Shown piece after piece: positions 25,044 through 33,181 of a stretch of 64,000 bases of DNA. The stretch covers positions 39,895-103,894 of the forward strand of contig CAYSHC010000002.1 in the NCBI GenBank assembly GCA_964430855.1, written 5' to 3'. This DNA is from JAEZDP01 sp964430855. GTDB taxonomy: Bacteria; Acidobacteriota; Vicinamibacteria; Vicinamibacterales; Vicinamibacteraceae. Both the position numbers and the translations under genes were made by a program. Every line of letters begins with the position of its first letter. Position 1 is the stretch's first letter. The notes under the pieces are model-generated. The model did no database searches and had not been told where the DNA came from. It saw only the letters and a list, made by a program, of their open reading frames with translations.

Positions 25044-26189
25044 CTAGCCGCCGACGGTGAAGCGCAGCGTCCACGGCGCCAGCGGCTGGCCTTCCGTCGA
25101 CGTGATGCCCTCGCCGAGCACCACCTCCACGGTGCGAAACCGCTCCAGCGGCGCCTTGAAGGTCAGTTCCAGCACGCGCCGGCCGGCGTCGTAGCTCGCG
25201 GTGAAGTCCAGCGACGGCACCTGCGCCTCGCCCCGCTCGACCGACTCCTGTGGCAGGTAGCGGACGCGGACGTTCCCCTTGAACGAGTCGGCATTCATGT
25301 CGCGGGAGAACTGGACGCGCACGGAGGCGTTCGGGCGGACGTCGAACTCGTCGCTCGTGGGCGCGCTGAACACCACGGTGGGGGCTGGCGGCGGTGGCAG
25401 CGGCGCCGTCAGTTCCGTGTCCGGTTCCTCCACGGGCGCGGCGGAGCGAATGTCCGTCGCCTCGATCCAGGTAAGGCCGCGGCCCGTCCGCACCTCGCCC
25501 TCCACCTCGAGCCAGCGGCCCGTGTCGGTGCGGCGATCCACGCGGAGCTCCATGCCATCGACGCGGGGGCGGCGGCCGACCACCCACACCGACGCGTCGG
25601 CGAGCTGGAGGATGAAGTCGTACGGGCTGCGCCCTGGTGCGGCAGGCTGATCGCCGAACAGGTTGCGTCCGCGGAAGCGGCCCGCCACGACCACCGTCTC
25701 GCCGTCGAATCCCTCGGGCGACAGCGCGAGCGCCCGCAGCGTCAGCGGCTGCCGGCCTTCGGACCGCGTCACCTCCTCGGTCGCCACGACGAGCAGCTCG
25801 CCAGGGGCGGGCCAGTCACGATTGAGCACCTTCTGCGACAGCGCGGCGAGGCCGTACGTGGCGACGCGGCTGTCGTCTTCGGTGAGCCTCCCGACGTCGA
25901 GGAACGTGCCGAGGACCTCGACGTCGCCGTCGGCGCTGCCGAGCGCGGCATCGCCGATGAGCAGCACGCGCGCCGGGCCCGCGATGAGGGCCGCGCCGAC
26001 GTCGTCGGTCACCAGCCGGCCGCGCAGGCGCACCGGCTGGAGGTGGTAGAAGGCGGGGTAGAGCGTCAGCGCCTCGACCGTCGCGGCGCGCCGTCCGCCT
26101 GGCACGTCCGCGCGAATCTGCGCGTGCGTGGGCCAGGCCGCCAGGGCCGTGGCCAGCGCGAGCCATGCGACTGCACAACGGCGGAGCAT
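25044..26189 (-). CDS. Exported protein with C-terminal Ig-like (Big_5) domain
   Basis: The ATG at 26189 gives 381 residues; the longer frame upstream is a shadow of rex and moaC. A signal peptide (residues 1-23, ending PTHAQ) leads into a beta-rich body with OB-like strands (RLRGRLVTDDVGAALIAG, VVVAGRFRGRN, WLEVEGEVRTG). A Pro-rich linker follows, then a C-terminal Big_5/SbsA-type Ig domain (FSAPTSDEFDVRPNASVRVQFSRDM to PWTLRFTVGG). The function is unknown. It is divergent from rex. Confidence 0.75.
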   Translation of the reverse strand: MLRRCAVAWLALATALAAWPTHAQIRADVPGGRRAATVEALTLYPAFYHLQPVRLRGRLVTDDVGAALIAGPARVLLIGDAALGSADGDVEVLGTFLDVGRLTEDDSRVATYGLAALSQKVLNRDWPAPGELLVVATEEVTRSEGRQPLTLRALALSPEGFDGETVVVAGRFRGRNLFGDQPAAPGRSPYDFILQLADASVWVVGRRPRVDGMELRVDRRTDTGRWLEVEGEVRTGRGLTWIEATDIRSAAPVEEPDTELTAPLPPPPAPTVVFSAPTSDEFDVRPNASVRVQFSRDMNADSFKGNVRVRYLPQESVERGEAQVPSLDFTASYDAGRRVLELTFKAPLERFRTVEVVLGEGITSTEGQPLAPWTLRFTVGG

Positions 26190-26215
26190 CGGGTCAATCG
26201 TACCCTGCGGCGCGC

Positions 26216-26221
26216 TACAAT
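26216..26221 (+). promoter_or_regulatory. -10 TACAAT seven bases before the rex start
   Basis: GCTACAAT ends seven bases before the GTG of rex, with no Shine-Dalgarno in between or upstream. This spacing predicts a transcript that starts at the start codon. No Rex-operator-like palindrome (TTGTGAA-type) was seen nearby by eye. Confidence 0.5.
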
Positions 26222-26228
26222 CTGCGCC

Positions 26229-26897
26229 GTGAGTGACGCGACGCGGATCCGCAGTGCGTCCGAACAGGTCTCGGAGCTGACGACCGCTCGCCTGTCGGTG
26301 TATCTGCGCTGCCTCGAGGCCCTCGACGCGCGGGGGGTCAACACCATCTCCTCGCAGGGGCTCGAGACCGAGTTCGGCCTGAACGCGGCGCAGATCCGGA
26401 AGGACCTCGCGCATTTCGGCGAGTTCGGGATCCGCGGCGTCGGTTACTACGTCAAGGACCTCAAGCGCCACCTGCGCCAGATCCTCGGCCTCGACAGGGC
26501 CATCAAGGTGATCATCGTCGGCGCCGGCAACCTCGGGCTGGCGCTGGCCGACTACCAGGGGTTCCGCGCCGACGGGTTCCACATCGTCGCGCTGTTTGAC
26601 GTCGCCGCCGGGAAGGTGGGGCAGTCGTCGCGGGGCGGCGTGCCCATCCGTCACGTCCGCGAGCTCCCGCGCGTCGTCGAGCGCGAGCGCGTGGAGATGG
26701 CCGTCGTCACCGTGCCTGCCGACGCCGCGCAGGCGACCATCGACGCGGTCGTCGCCACCGGCATCCGCGCGATCCTCAACTTCTCGCCGGGCAACGTGAA
26801 GGTGCCTGCTGGCGTGAAGCTGAAGAACATGGACCTCACCGTGACGTTCGAGAGCCTCTCCTTCTTCCTCGCCAACGGGCCCATCGATGTCGGCTGA
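26229..26897 (+). CDS. rex: Redox-sensing transcriptional repressor Rex
   Basis: The GTG at 26229 gives 222 residues. The N-terminal winged helix shows SSQGLETEFGLNAAQIRKDL and FGEFGIRGVGY. The C-terminal Rossmann domain has VGAGNLGLALADY for NADH, and FSPGNVKVPAGV near the end, followed by the swapped C-terminal helix. Rex senses the NADH/NAD ratio and represses fermentation and respiration genes. It has an apparent leaderless promoter. Its last 11 bases overlap moaC, so the two are co-translated. Confidence 0.96.
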   Translation: MSDATRIRSASEQVSELTTARLSVYLRCLEALDARGVNTISSQGLETEFGLNAAQIRKDLAHFGEFGIRGVGYYVKDLKRHLRQILGLDRAIKVIIVGAGNLGLALADYQGFRADGFHIVALFDVAAGKVGQSSRGGVPIRHVRELPRVVERERVEMAVVTVPADAAQATIDAVVATGIRAILNFSPGNVKVPAGVKLKNMDLTVTFESLSFFLANGPIDVG

Positions 26898-27375
26898 GCC
26901 CCCGCCGCGCGGGCTCACGCACGCAGACGCCGACGGACGCGTGCGGATGGTGGACGTGTCGGGCAAGGCCGACACCCGCCGCGTCGCCGTCGCGCGAGGC
27001 TTCGTCCGGGCCGGCGCCGAGGCGCTCGACCTCGCCGCGCGGGGCGCCACGGCGAAGGGCGACCCGCTCCAGACGGCGCGCATCGCCGGCATCATGGCCG
27101 CCAAGCGGACGGCCGACCTGATTCCCCTGTGCCATCCGCTGGCGCTGTCGAGCGTGCAGGTGGACGTCGAGGTCGTCGCCGACGGCATCGCCCTTCGGGC
27201 CACCGTGGCGACGACGGGACCGACAGGCGTCGAGATGGAGGCGCTGACGGCCGTCAGCGTCGCGGCGCTCACCGTCTACGACATGCTCAAGGCCGTGGAC
27301 CGCGGCATGCGCATCGAGCACGTGGAGCTCGTCGAGAAGGACGGCGGACGCAGCGGGCACTGGCAGCGCGGCTGA
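26887..27375 (+). CDS. moaC: Cyclic pyranopterin monophosphate synthase MoaC
   Basis: MoaC converts 3',8-cyclo-GTP to cyclic pyranopterin monophosphate in molybdenum cofactor synthesis. The 162-residue protein shows all the family blocks: LTHADADGRVRMVDVSGKAD, KRTADLIPLCHPL and VEMEALTAVSVAAL, followed by YDMLKAVDRGM. Active-site Lys and His residues are in place. No other moa gene is in the window; its pairing with rex suggests molybdoenzyme demand tied to redox state, which is inference. Confidence 0.96.
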   Translation: MSAEPPPRGLTHADADGRVRMVDVSGKADTRRVAVARGFVRAGAEALDLAARGATAKGDPLQTARIAGIMAAKRTADLIPLCHPLALSSVQVDVEVVADGIALRATVATTGPTGVEMEALTAVSVAALTVYDMLKAVDRGMRIEHVELVEKDGGRSGHWQRG

Positions 27376-27429
27376 CGCCGCCGGGCAGGGCCCGTGTGTT
27401 ACGGTAGGCCTCGCTTCGAGGAGGTGAAC

Positions 27430-29313
27430 GTGACGGTTGCCGTCGCGCCCGGGCAACGCTCCGGTCAACGCTACCGCTTTCCGCCTTCGGCGCCCGCGCA
27501 GTTCCGGACGCTGGCGGAGCTGCCGCTGTACGTCGCGCACACGCATGCACGTCCGGCGCTGCTGCTGCGGTGTACCGCGACGGGCACCGAGCCGCTCTCG
27601 TCGCAGGCGTTCCGCGACCGCGTCGAGGCCATCGGCCTGGCGCTGCGCGACATGGGCGTCGCGCCAGGCGACCGCGTGGCCATCATGTCGGAGACGCGGC
27701 AGGAGTGGCTGCTCAGCGACCTCGGCGTGATCACCGCGCGCGGCGTGACCGTGCCGATCTACCCGACGCTGTCGGCCCAGCAGGCCCGCTACATCCTCCA
27801 GGACTCCGGCGCGCGCGGCATCTTCGTGGCCGACGCGCAGCAGGCCGCCAAGATCCTCGAGGTGCGGCACCTGCTGCCGGGGCTCGAGTTCATCGTCTCG
27901 TTCGGCCCCGTCGCGCAGGGCGCGAGCCGATCGGTCATGGGCTTTGACGCCCTGCTCGCGCGCGGACAGCGCCTCGCCACCGACCACGCCGCGCGCGCGG
28001 CCTACGAGGCCGGCATCGCCAGCGCCGCGCCGGACGACCTGGTCACCATCATCTACACGTCGGGTACCACGGGCGAGCCGAAGGGCGTCATGCTCTCGCA
28101 CGCCAACCTGCTGTCCAACGTGCTCGCCGTCAGCCCCGTGCTGGGCCTGCGTGCCGACGACGTCGCGCTGAGCTACCTGCCGCTCAGCCACGTCTTCGAG
28201 CGGCTCGTCACCTTCGTGTACCTGCACGAGGGCGTCACCGTCGCGCACGCCGAGTCGATGGACACGATTGCCCGCGACCTGCAGCAGGTGCGGCCGACGA
28301 TCATGACGGGCGTGCCGCGCGTGTACGAGAAGCTGTACGGCCGCATCCACGACGCGGTGGCGGCCTCGTCGGCCGTCCGCCAGCGGCTCTTCCACTGGGC
28401 GGTCCGCATCGGCAAGGAGGTGTCCGCCCTCCAGATCACCGGGCGCCCGGTGCCTGCGTCGCTGAAGGTCCAGTGGTCGGTCGCCGACAGGCTCGTCGCC
28501 TCGAAGATCCGGGCGCGTGTCGGCGGGCGGCTGCGCCTGGCCGTTTCGGGGAGCGCGCCGTTGCCGGCCCACATCGCCGCGTTCTTCAACGGCATCGGGC
28601 TGCGGCTCATCGAGGGTTACGGCCTCACCGAGACGTCGCCTGTCGTCAGCGTCAACCCGCTGGACCGTCCGCGCTTCGGCACGGTGGGCTGCGCCATCGA
28701 CGGCGTCGAGATCGCCATCGCCGAGGACGGCGAGATCCTGACGCGCGGGCCGAACGTGATGCAGGGCTACTGGAAGCGGCCGGCCGACACGGCGGCGGCG
28801 ATTGTCGACGGCTGGTTCCACACGGGCGACGTCGGGACGCTCAGCGAGGACGGCTACCTGACGATCACGGACCGGAAGAAGGAGCTGATCGTCACCTCGG
28901 GCGGCAAGAAGGTGGCGCCCGCGCCCATCGAGGGCGTCCTGAAGCGCGACCCGCTGGTGGCCGAGGCCGTCGTCGTGGGCGAAGGCCGCCGGTTCCCGGC
29001 GGTGCTCATCGTGCCCGACTTCGCGGCCCTCGAGCAGCGGCTGCGGACGCTCGGACTGCCGCTCGGCACGCGCGAGGAACTCGTCACACGCGAGGACGTG
29101 CTGTCGCTCTACCGGGAAGTGGTCGACGGGCTCAACAGCGAACTCGCGCAGTACGAGCGGCTGAAGAAGGTCGCGCTGCTGCCGACCGAGTTCACGATCG
29201 CCTCGGGCGAGCTCACGCCGACGCTCAAGCTCCGGCGGAAGCAGATCCTCGAACGTTGGCAAGCGGTCGTCGATGCGCTATACGAGGAGGAGCGCAAAGG
29301 AGATCCCTCGTGA
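27430..29313 (+). CDS. Long-chain fatty acyl-CoA synthetase (AMP-forming)
   Basis: GAGGAGG five bases before the GTG at 27430 fixes the start, giving 627 residues. Adenylate-forming motifs appear in order: YTSGTTGEPKG (A3), LPLSHVFERL, GYGLTETSPV (A5), TGD in HTGDVGTLSEDG (A7), and TDRKKELIVTSGGKKV (A8/A10). The closing lysine is in TPTLKLRRKQI. Such enzymes activate long-chain fatty acids to acyl-CoA. It is coupled by GTGA overlap to a ferritin gene. The exact chain length cannot be read. Confidence 0.93.
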   Translation: MTVAVAPGQRSGQRYRFPPSAPAQFRTLAELPLYVAHTHARPALLLRCTATGTEPLSSQAFRDRVEAIGLALRDMGVAPGDRVAIMSETRQEWLLSDLGVITARGVTVPIYPTLSAQQARYILQDSGARGIFVADAQQAAKILEVRHLLPGLEFIVSFGPVAQGASRSVMGFDALLARGQRLATDHAARAAYEAGIASAAPDDLVTIIYTSGTTGEPKGVMLSHANLLSNVLAVSPVLGLRADDVALSYLPLSHVFERLVTFVYLHEGVTVAHAESMDTIARDLQQVRPTIMTGVPRVYEKLYGRIHDAVAASSAVRQRLFHWAVRIGKEVSALQITGRPVPASLKVQWSVADRLVASKIRARVGGRLRLAVSGSAPLPAHIAAFFNGIGLRLIEGYGLTETSPVVSVNPLDRPRFGTVGCAIDGVEIAIAEDGEILTRGPNVMQGYWKRPADTAAAIVDGWFHTGDVGTLSEDGYLTITDRKKELIVTSGGKKVAPAPIEGVLKRDPLVAEAVVVGEGRRFPAVLIVPDFAALEQRLRTLGLPLGTREELVTREDVLSLYREVVDGLNSELAQYERLKKVALLPTEFTIASGELTPTLKLRRKQILERWQAVVDALYEEERKGDPS

Positions 29314-29807
29314 GCCGAGAAGACGTCTACGCCGCGATCAACGACCAGGTCAACAACGAGCTGTCCGCCTCGCACAGCTACCTCGCCATGTCGGGAGTCT
29401 GTGAAGAGCTGAACTTTCCAGGCGCGGCACGCTGGTTCCGCCTGCAGAGCGAGGAGGAGCGCGGCCACGCCCTCCGGCTCTTCGACTTCATCCACAACCG
29501 CAACTTCAGCGTGACCCTGCGCAAGATCACCGTCGAGACCACGCGGGCCACGACGCTGCTCGAGATCTTCCGCGCCGCGCTGGCACAGGAGGAGCAGGTT
29601 TCGCAGCAGATCGACGCGCTCTACGACCTTGCGATGCAGCACAAGGACTTCGCGGCCGTGGTCGAGCTGCAGTGGTTCGTGACCGAGCAGGTGGAGGAGG
29701 AGAAGTCGGCGCGCGACATCATCGCCAAGCTGGAGATTGCCGGCTCGGATCCGAGCGCGCTGCTCGAGATCGACAGGGAGCTTGGCGCCCGCACGACGGC
29801 GGCGTGA
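29310..29807 (+). CDS. Ferritin (FtnA-like, non-haem)
   Basis: From the GTG at 29310, preceded by AAAGGAGAT, the protein has 165 residues and a four-helix-bundle pattern. Ferroxidase ligands are recognisable: Glu17 (NNELSASHSY), Glu49 and His52 (EERGH), a Glu in AQEEQVS, and the ELQWFVTEQVEEE helix. No haem-binding methionine of bacterioferritin is seen. Ferritin stores iron in a 24-subunit shell. Its start overlaps the stop of the acyl-CoA synthetase gene. Confidence 0.94.
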   Translation: MSREDVYAAINDQVNNELSASHSYLAMSGVCEELNFPGAARWFRLQSEEERGHALRLFDFIHNRNFSVTLRKITVETTRATTLLEIFRAALAQEEQVSQQIDALYDLAMQHKDFAAVVELQWFVTEQVEEEKSARDIIAKLEIAGSDPSALLEIDRELGARTTAA

Positions 29808-29822
29808 CGCCGGCGCGCGGGC

Positions 29823-30404
29823 TCAGTCGAACAGGCGGGCCTGGTTGATCGGCCACCACCTGAGCTGCACCTTGCCGATGATGTACTTCTTCGGCACGGG
29901 CCCCCAGTGGCGGCTGTCGGAGCTGTTGTTCCGATGGTCGCCCATCACGAAGTAGTACCCCTCCGGAATCACCTGGGGCCCGTAGTCGTCGTGCCCCCGG
30001 TACTCCGCCGGGACGTAGGCATCGTCGAGCTCGATGTCGTTCACGAAGACGCGGCCGTCGACGATGCGGACCTTGTCCTGCTCCTCCGCGATCACGCGCT
30101 TGACGAACGACTTGTCGGGGTCGACGGGGTACCACAGCATCACGATGTCCCCGCGCCGCGGTTCCCCCAGCTTGTAGGCCGCCTTGTTGACGATGAGGCG
30201 GTCCTGGTCCTCGAGCGTGGGCGCCATGCTCTGGCCCTCGACGCGGGCCACCTGGAAGCCGAACGTGACGATGAGCGTCGCGTAGACGGCCGCGGACGCG
30301 AGGGTCTTGAACCAGGTCAGCAGTTCCTCGCCAAGACGCTGCCAGACGGACGGTCCACGCACCTGGGCCGTGGCGGCGCGCAGGGCCTCGTCGGCCGCCG
30401 TCAC
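29823..30404 (-). CDS. lepB: Signal peptidase I
   Basis: The 193-residue enzyme has one membrane helix (residues about 34-53). The catalytic dyad is Ser59 in EGQSMAPTL and Lys102 in SFVKRVIAEE, and the C-terminal signature is GDHRNNSSDSRHWGPVP. It cleaves signal peptides of exported proteins on the outer face of the membrane. The gene starts with GTG and is convergent with ferritin, only 15 bases away. The 80 bases between it and the response regulator hold nothing recognisable. Confidence 0.96.
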   Translation of the reverse strand: MTAADEALRAATAQVRGPSVWQRLGEELLTWFKTLASAAVYATLIVTFGFQVARVEGQSMAPTLEDQDRLIVNKAAYKLGEPRRGDIVMLWYPVDPDKSFVKRVIAEEQDKVRIVDGRVFVNDIELDDAYVPAEYRGHDDYGPQVIPEGYYFVMGDHRNNSSDSRHWGPVPKKYIIGKVQLRWWPINQARLFD

Positions 30405-30484
30405 GGCTGACGGCGCCGGCAGCGCGTCGGCGCGTGCGTCGAGCGCGGCGACCAGGGCCGAGCCGCTGGCAGCCGCCCCGGGCG

Positions 30485-31261
30485 CTACAGCTTCAGGTAC
30501 TCCCGGAGCCGCTTGGTCTGGGCGCGGCTGACCGGAATCTCCGTAGCTTTCGCGTCTTTCATTCTCAGGATGAAGTTCCGGCTGAACCAGGGGACTATCT
30601 CCTTGATCTTGTGGATGTTCACGAGGTGCGAGCGATGCACCCGCCAGAACACCGCCGGGTCGAGTTGCGCCTGCAGCTCGTCGAGCGTCCGCACCGTGGC
30701 GGTGCCCGTCACCCCGCTTGCCACCACCGACACGACATCGTCATTCATGGACGCGAAGATCAGGTCGTCGGCCGGCAGCAGGAGGATACGTTCGTCGACC
30801 TTGACCACCACCTGCGACCGCCGGGCCTGACGGGCCGACACCATCTGGACGATCCGTTCCAGGTCCGGGTTCGATACGCCGGCCGGGCGCTCGGCCGACA
30901 GCCGCCTGCGCGCCCGGGTGAGCGCCCGCTCCAGCAGGCCCGCGTCCACTGGCTTGAGCAGGTAGTCGACGGCGTTGACGTGGAACGCGTCGAGGGCGTA
31001 CTGGTCGTAGGCCGTCACGAACACGAACTCCGGCGTCAGCTGCCTGGCCAGCGCCTGCCGCGCCACCTCGAAGCCGGTGAGTCCCGGCATCTGGATGTCC
31101 AGGAAGACGATGTCGGGCTCGAGGTCCTCCAGCATGCCGAGGGCCTCGATGCCGTCGCCGGCCTGGCCAATCACCTCCACGTCGGGCGACTGCCCCAGCA
31201 GGAAGCACAGCTCCTCCCGTGCCAGCTGCTCGTCGTCCACCACCAGGGTCGTCACCTTCAT
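30485..31261 (-). CDS. LytTR-family response regulator
   Basis: The 258-residue protein has an N-terminal receiver domain with the phosphoacceptor Asp55 (FLDIQMPG), Asp9/Asp10 (VVDDEQ) and Lys103 (LLKPVDAG). A LytTR DNA-binding domain occupies about residues 150-258 (ILLLPADDLIFASMNDDVV, FWRVHRSHLVNI). LytTR regulators control cell-surface, virulence or competence genes. It lies one base after the histidine-kinase gene, with which it forms a two-component pair. Confidence 0.94.
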   Translation of the reverse strand: MKVTTLVVDDEQLAREELCFLLGQSPDVEVIGQAGDGIEALGMLEDLEPDIVFLDIQMPGLTGFEVARQALARQLTPEFVFVTAYDQYALDAFHVNAVDYLLKPVDAGLLERALTRARRRLSAERPAGVSNPDLERIVQMVSARQARRSQVVVKVDERILLLPADDLIFASMNDDVVSVVASGVTGTATVRTLDELQAQLDPAVFWRVHRSHLVNIHKIKEIVPWFSRNFILRMKDAKATEIPVSRAQTKRLREYLKL

Positions 31262-31262
31262 G

Positions 31263-32585
31263 TTACGCCGACCGCCGCTCCGGTGTGACCAGCCGGGGCA
31301 GCTCCAGGCGGACGCAGGTGCCCTGCCCCGGGGCGCTGGTGATTCCCAGCTGGCATTGGGCTCCGAAGATCACCTGGAGCCGTTCGTTCACGTTGCGCAG
31401 CCCGATGCCGTGCGACAGCGACCGCCCGCGGCGGTCCTCGTCGATGCCCACGCCGTTGTCGATGACCTCCAGCACGGTCACGTCGCCCTGCCGCTGGCTG
31501 CGCAGCGTGATGACGCGCTCGCCGATCTTGTCGGCGAGGCCGTGCTTGATCGAGTTCTCGACGAGGGGCTGCAGGATCATGCTCGGCACGACCTGGTCGA
31601 GCGTGGCCGGGTCGAGCTCCTTCTCGACGCGCAGCGTCGGCCCGAACCGCACGCACTCGATGTCGAGGTACTCGTCCACCGCCGAGAGCTCCTCGCGCAG
31701 CGGCACGAAGTGATCGTGCGCCCGCAGCCGCCGCCGGAGCATGCCGGCCAGGCGGTTGATGAGCGTCCGCGCCGTTTCCGGGTTCGAGCGGATGAGCGAC
31801 GAGATCGACGTCAGCGTGTTGAACAGGAAGTGGGGGTTGATCTGGCTGGTGAGCGCCTCGATGCGGGCGGCCAGCAGCAGCTGTTCCTGTTCCTGGAGCT
31901 TGTGCTCGATGCGCGCGGAGTTCCAGATCTTGATCGGGATGGCCACCGTAAGCGTGGTGCACAGCAGGGCCATCACGAGCATGAACGGGTTGTCGGCGGG
32001 GAAGAAGAACAGCCGCTCGATGCCGTACCGGTGGCCGAGTGCCTGACGGAGCAGCTCGAGGCCGATCGGCGCGGCGATGAGCACCACCTGCCAGTCCACA
32101 TCGAACCGTCGCACGAATTGCCAGATGTAGCGGGCCAGGCCCGTGAGCACGAAGGGCGAGAAATGCCAGATGGCGTCCTTCGGGCAGATCTCGCGCAGGC
32201 CGCCCCCGGCAAAGCCGCAGCCGATCGCGAAGGGCAGGGCGATGACCTCGCCGCCCACGAGCGGCGGCAGCCCGACCATGGCGCCGACGATGGCGCCGGC
32301 GTACGGGCCGGCGACGAGGCCGGCGAGGAACGGTCCGCCGAGCGAGACGTCGGCCGCGTTGTAGCCGAGCAGCATCCGGCTCAGCACCCCCGCGACGAGG
32401 GGCACTCCCAGCGCGCCGATGAACGACCAGCGTTCGGGCCAGTCGCGACGCTCGGTGAGCAGCAGGGTGCGAAACCGGCGGAACCGCACCAGCATGATCG
32501 CCAGCGCAGCGACGACGGCCAGCTGCACCACCATGGTGGTCAGCAGGAACGGGTCGGCCGAGAGGAACGTCGGTCCGTGCAGCAC
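31263..32585 (-). CDS. LytS-type sensor histidine kinase
   Basis: The 440-residue protein has an N-terminal multi-helix region (residues 1-210) with the 5TMR-LYT phrases GPFLAGLVAGPYAGAIVGAM and GGLREICPKDAIWH. The His_kinase domain has His252 in SQINPHFLFNTLTSIS, and the ATPase domain has ILQPLVENSIKHGLAD (N box) and DNGVGIDED (G1). It is a LytS/YehU-type kinase. The gene is the first of the pair and is divergent from nuoI. The signal is unknown. Confidence 0.94.
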   Translation of the reverse strand: MLHGPTFLSADPFLLTTMVVQLAVVAALAIMLVRFRRFRTLLLTERRDWPERWSFIGALGVPLVAGVLSRMLLGYNAADVSLGGPFLAGLVAGPYAGAIVGAMVGLPPLVGGEVIALPFAIGCGFAGGGLREICPKDAIWHFSPFVLTGLARYIWQFVRRFDVDWQVVLIAAPIGLELLRQALGHRYGIERLFFFPADNPFMLVMALLCTTLTVAIPIKIWNSARIEHKLQEQEQLLLAARIEALTSQINPHFLFNTLTSISSLIRSNPETARTLINRLAGMLRRRLRAHDHFVPLREELSAVDEYLDIECVRFGPTLRVEKELDPATLDQVVPSMILQPLVENSIKHGLADKIGERVITLRSQRQGDVTVLEVIDNGVGIDEDRRGRSLSHGIGLRNVNERLQVIFGAQCQLGITSAPGQGTCVRLELPRLVTPERRSA

Positions 32586-32638
32586 CGCCCTGACAGTCTA
32601 CACAGCCCGGCGGTCGGGGGCGCCGGCCGGTCTCCGGC

Positions 32639-32665
32639 TTGCCCGGATGGCCGGTTTGTTACACT
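32639..32665 (+). promoter_or_regulatory. Candidate promoter for nuoI (TTGCCC - TACACT)
   Basis: TTGCCC at 32639 and TACACT at 32660 are 15 bases apart, within the 137-base interval between the divergent LytS and nuoI genes. A leader of about 50 bases with AAGGAG precedes the ATG. Confidence 0.4.
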
Positions 32666-32722
32666 GGACAGGTTTGCGGCCGCGCTCAGACGCTGCGCAC
32701 GCCGCACAAGGAGTGCCTCCGC

Positions 32723-33178
32723 ATGCTTCGTCCCTGGATCGTCGGCTTCCGCACCACGCTCAAGCACATGTTCAAGAAGCCGGTGAGCGTGAACTATCCC
32801 GACGAGAAGGTCCCGATGTTCCCCAAGTGGCGCGGCAAGCAGGTGCTGATGCGCGACGAGAACGGGCTCGAGAAGTGTGTCGCCTGCGGCCTGTGCGCCG
32901 TGGCCTGCCCGGCCGACGCGATCTACCTCGAGCCGGCGGAGAACGACGGCAGCGTCATGGCCGGCCCGCGCTACGCCCGGGTGTACCAGATCCACAAGAC
33001 CCGGTGCATCTTCTGCGGCTACTGCGAGGAGGCCTGCCCGGTCTCGGCCATCTTCATGGGCAAGGACTACGAGCTGGCCGTCTACAGCAAGGACGACTTC
33101 ATCTGGGACAAGACCGACCTGCTGGTGCCGCTCCCGGCCAACGCGCCGCGGACGCCGCCGGCGGCCTCGGCCGAGTAA
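32723..33178 (+). CDS. nuoI: NADH-quinone oxidoreductase subunit I-like ferredoxin
   Basis: From the ATG at 32723 the protein has 151 residues and two [4Fe-4S] motifs, CVACGLCAVACP and CIFCGYCEEACP. The N-terminal PWIVGFRTTLKHMFKKPVSV and the phrase YELAVYSKDDF are typical of NuoI. NuoI carries electrons from NADH toward the quinone in complex I. No other nuo genes are nearby, so it is an orphan or a second copy. The methionine-metabolism gene starts 3 bases after its stop. Confidence 0.9.
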   Translation: MLRPWIVGFRTTLKHMFKKPVSVNYPDEKVPMFPKWRGKQVLMRDENGLEKCVACGLCAVACPADAIYLEPAENDGSVMAGPRYARVYQIHKTRCIFCGYCEEACPVSAIFMGKDYELAVYSKDDFIWDKTDLLVPLPANAPRTPPAASAE

Positions 33179-33181
33179 ATC

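Noticed and set aside
26190..26228. A Rex operator upstream of rex
   Set aside because: No TTGTGAA-like palindrome is visible in the short interval.
25044..27272. A 742-codon minus-strand frame
   Set aside because: Only the last 381 codons look like a protein (signal peptide at 26189); the rest is antisense to rex and moaC and lacks any domain.
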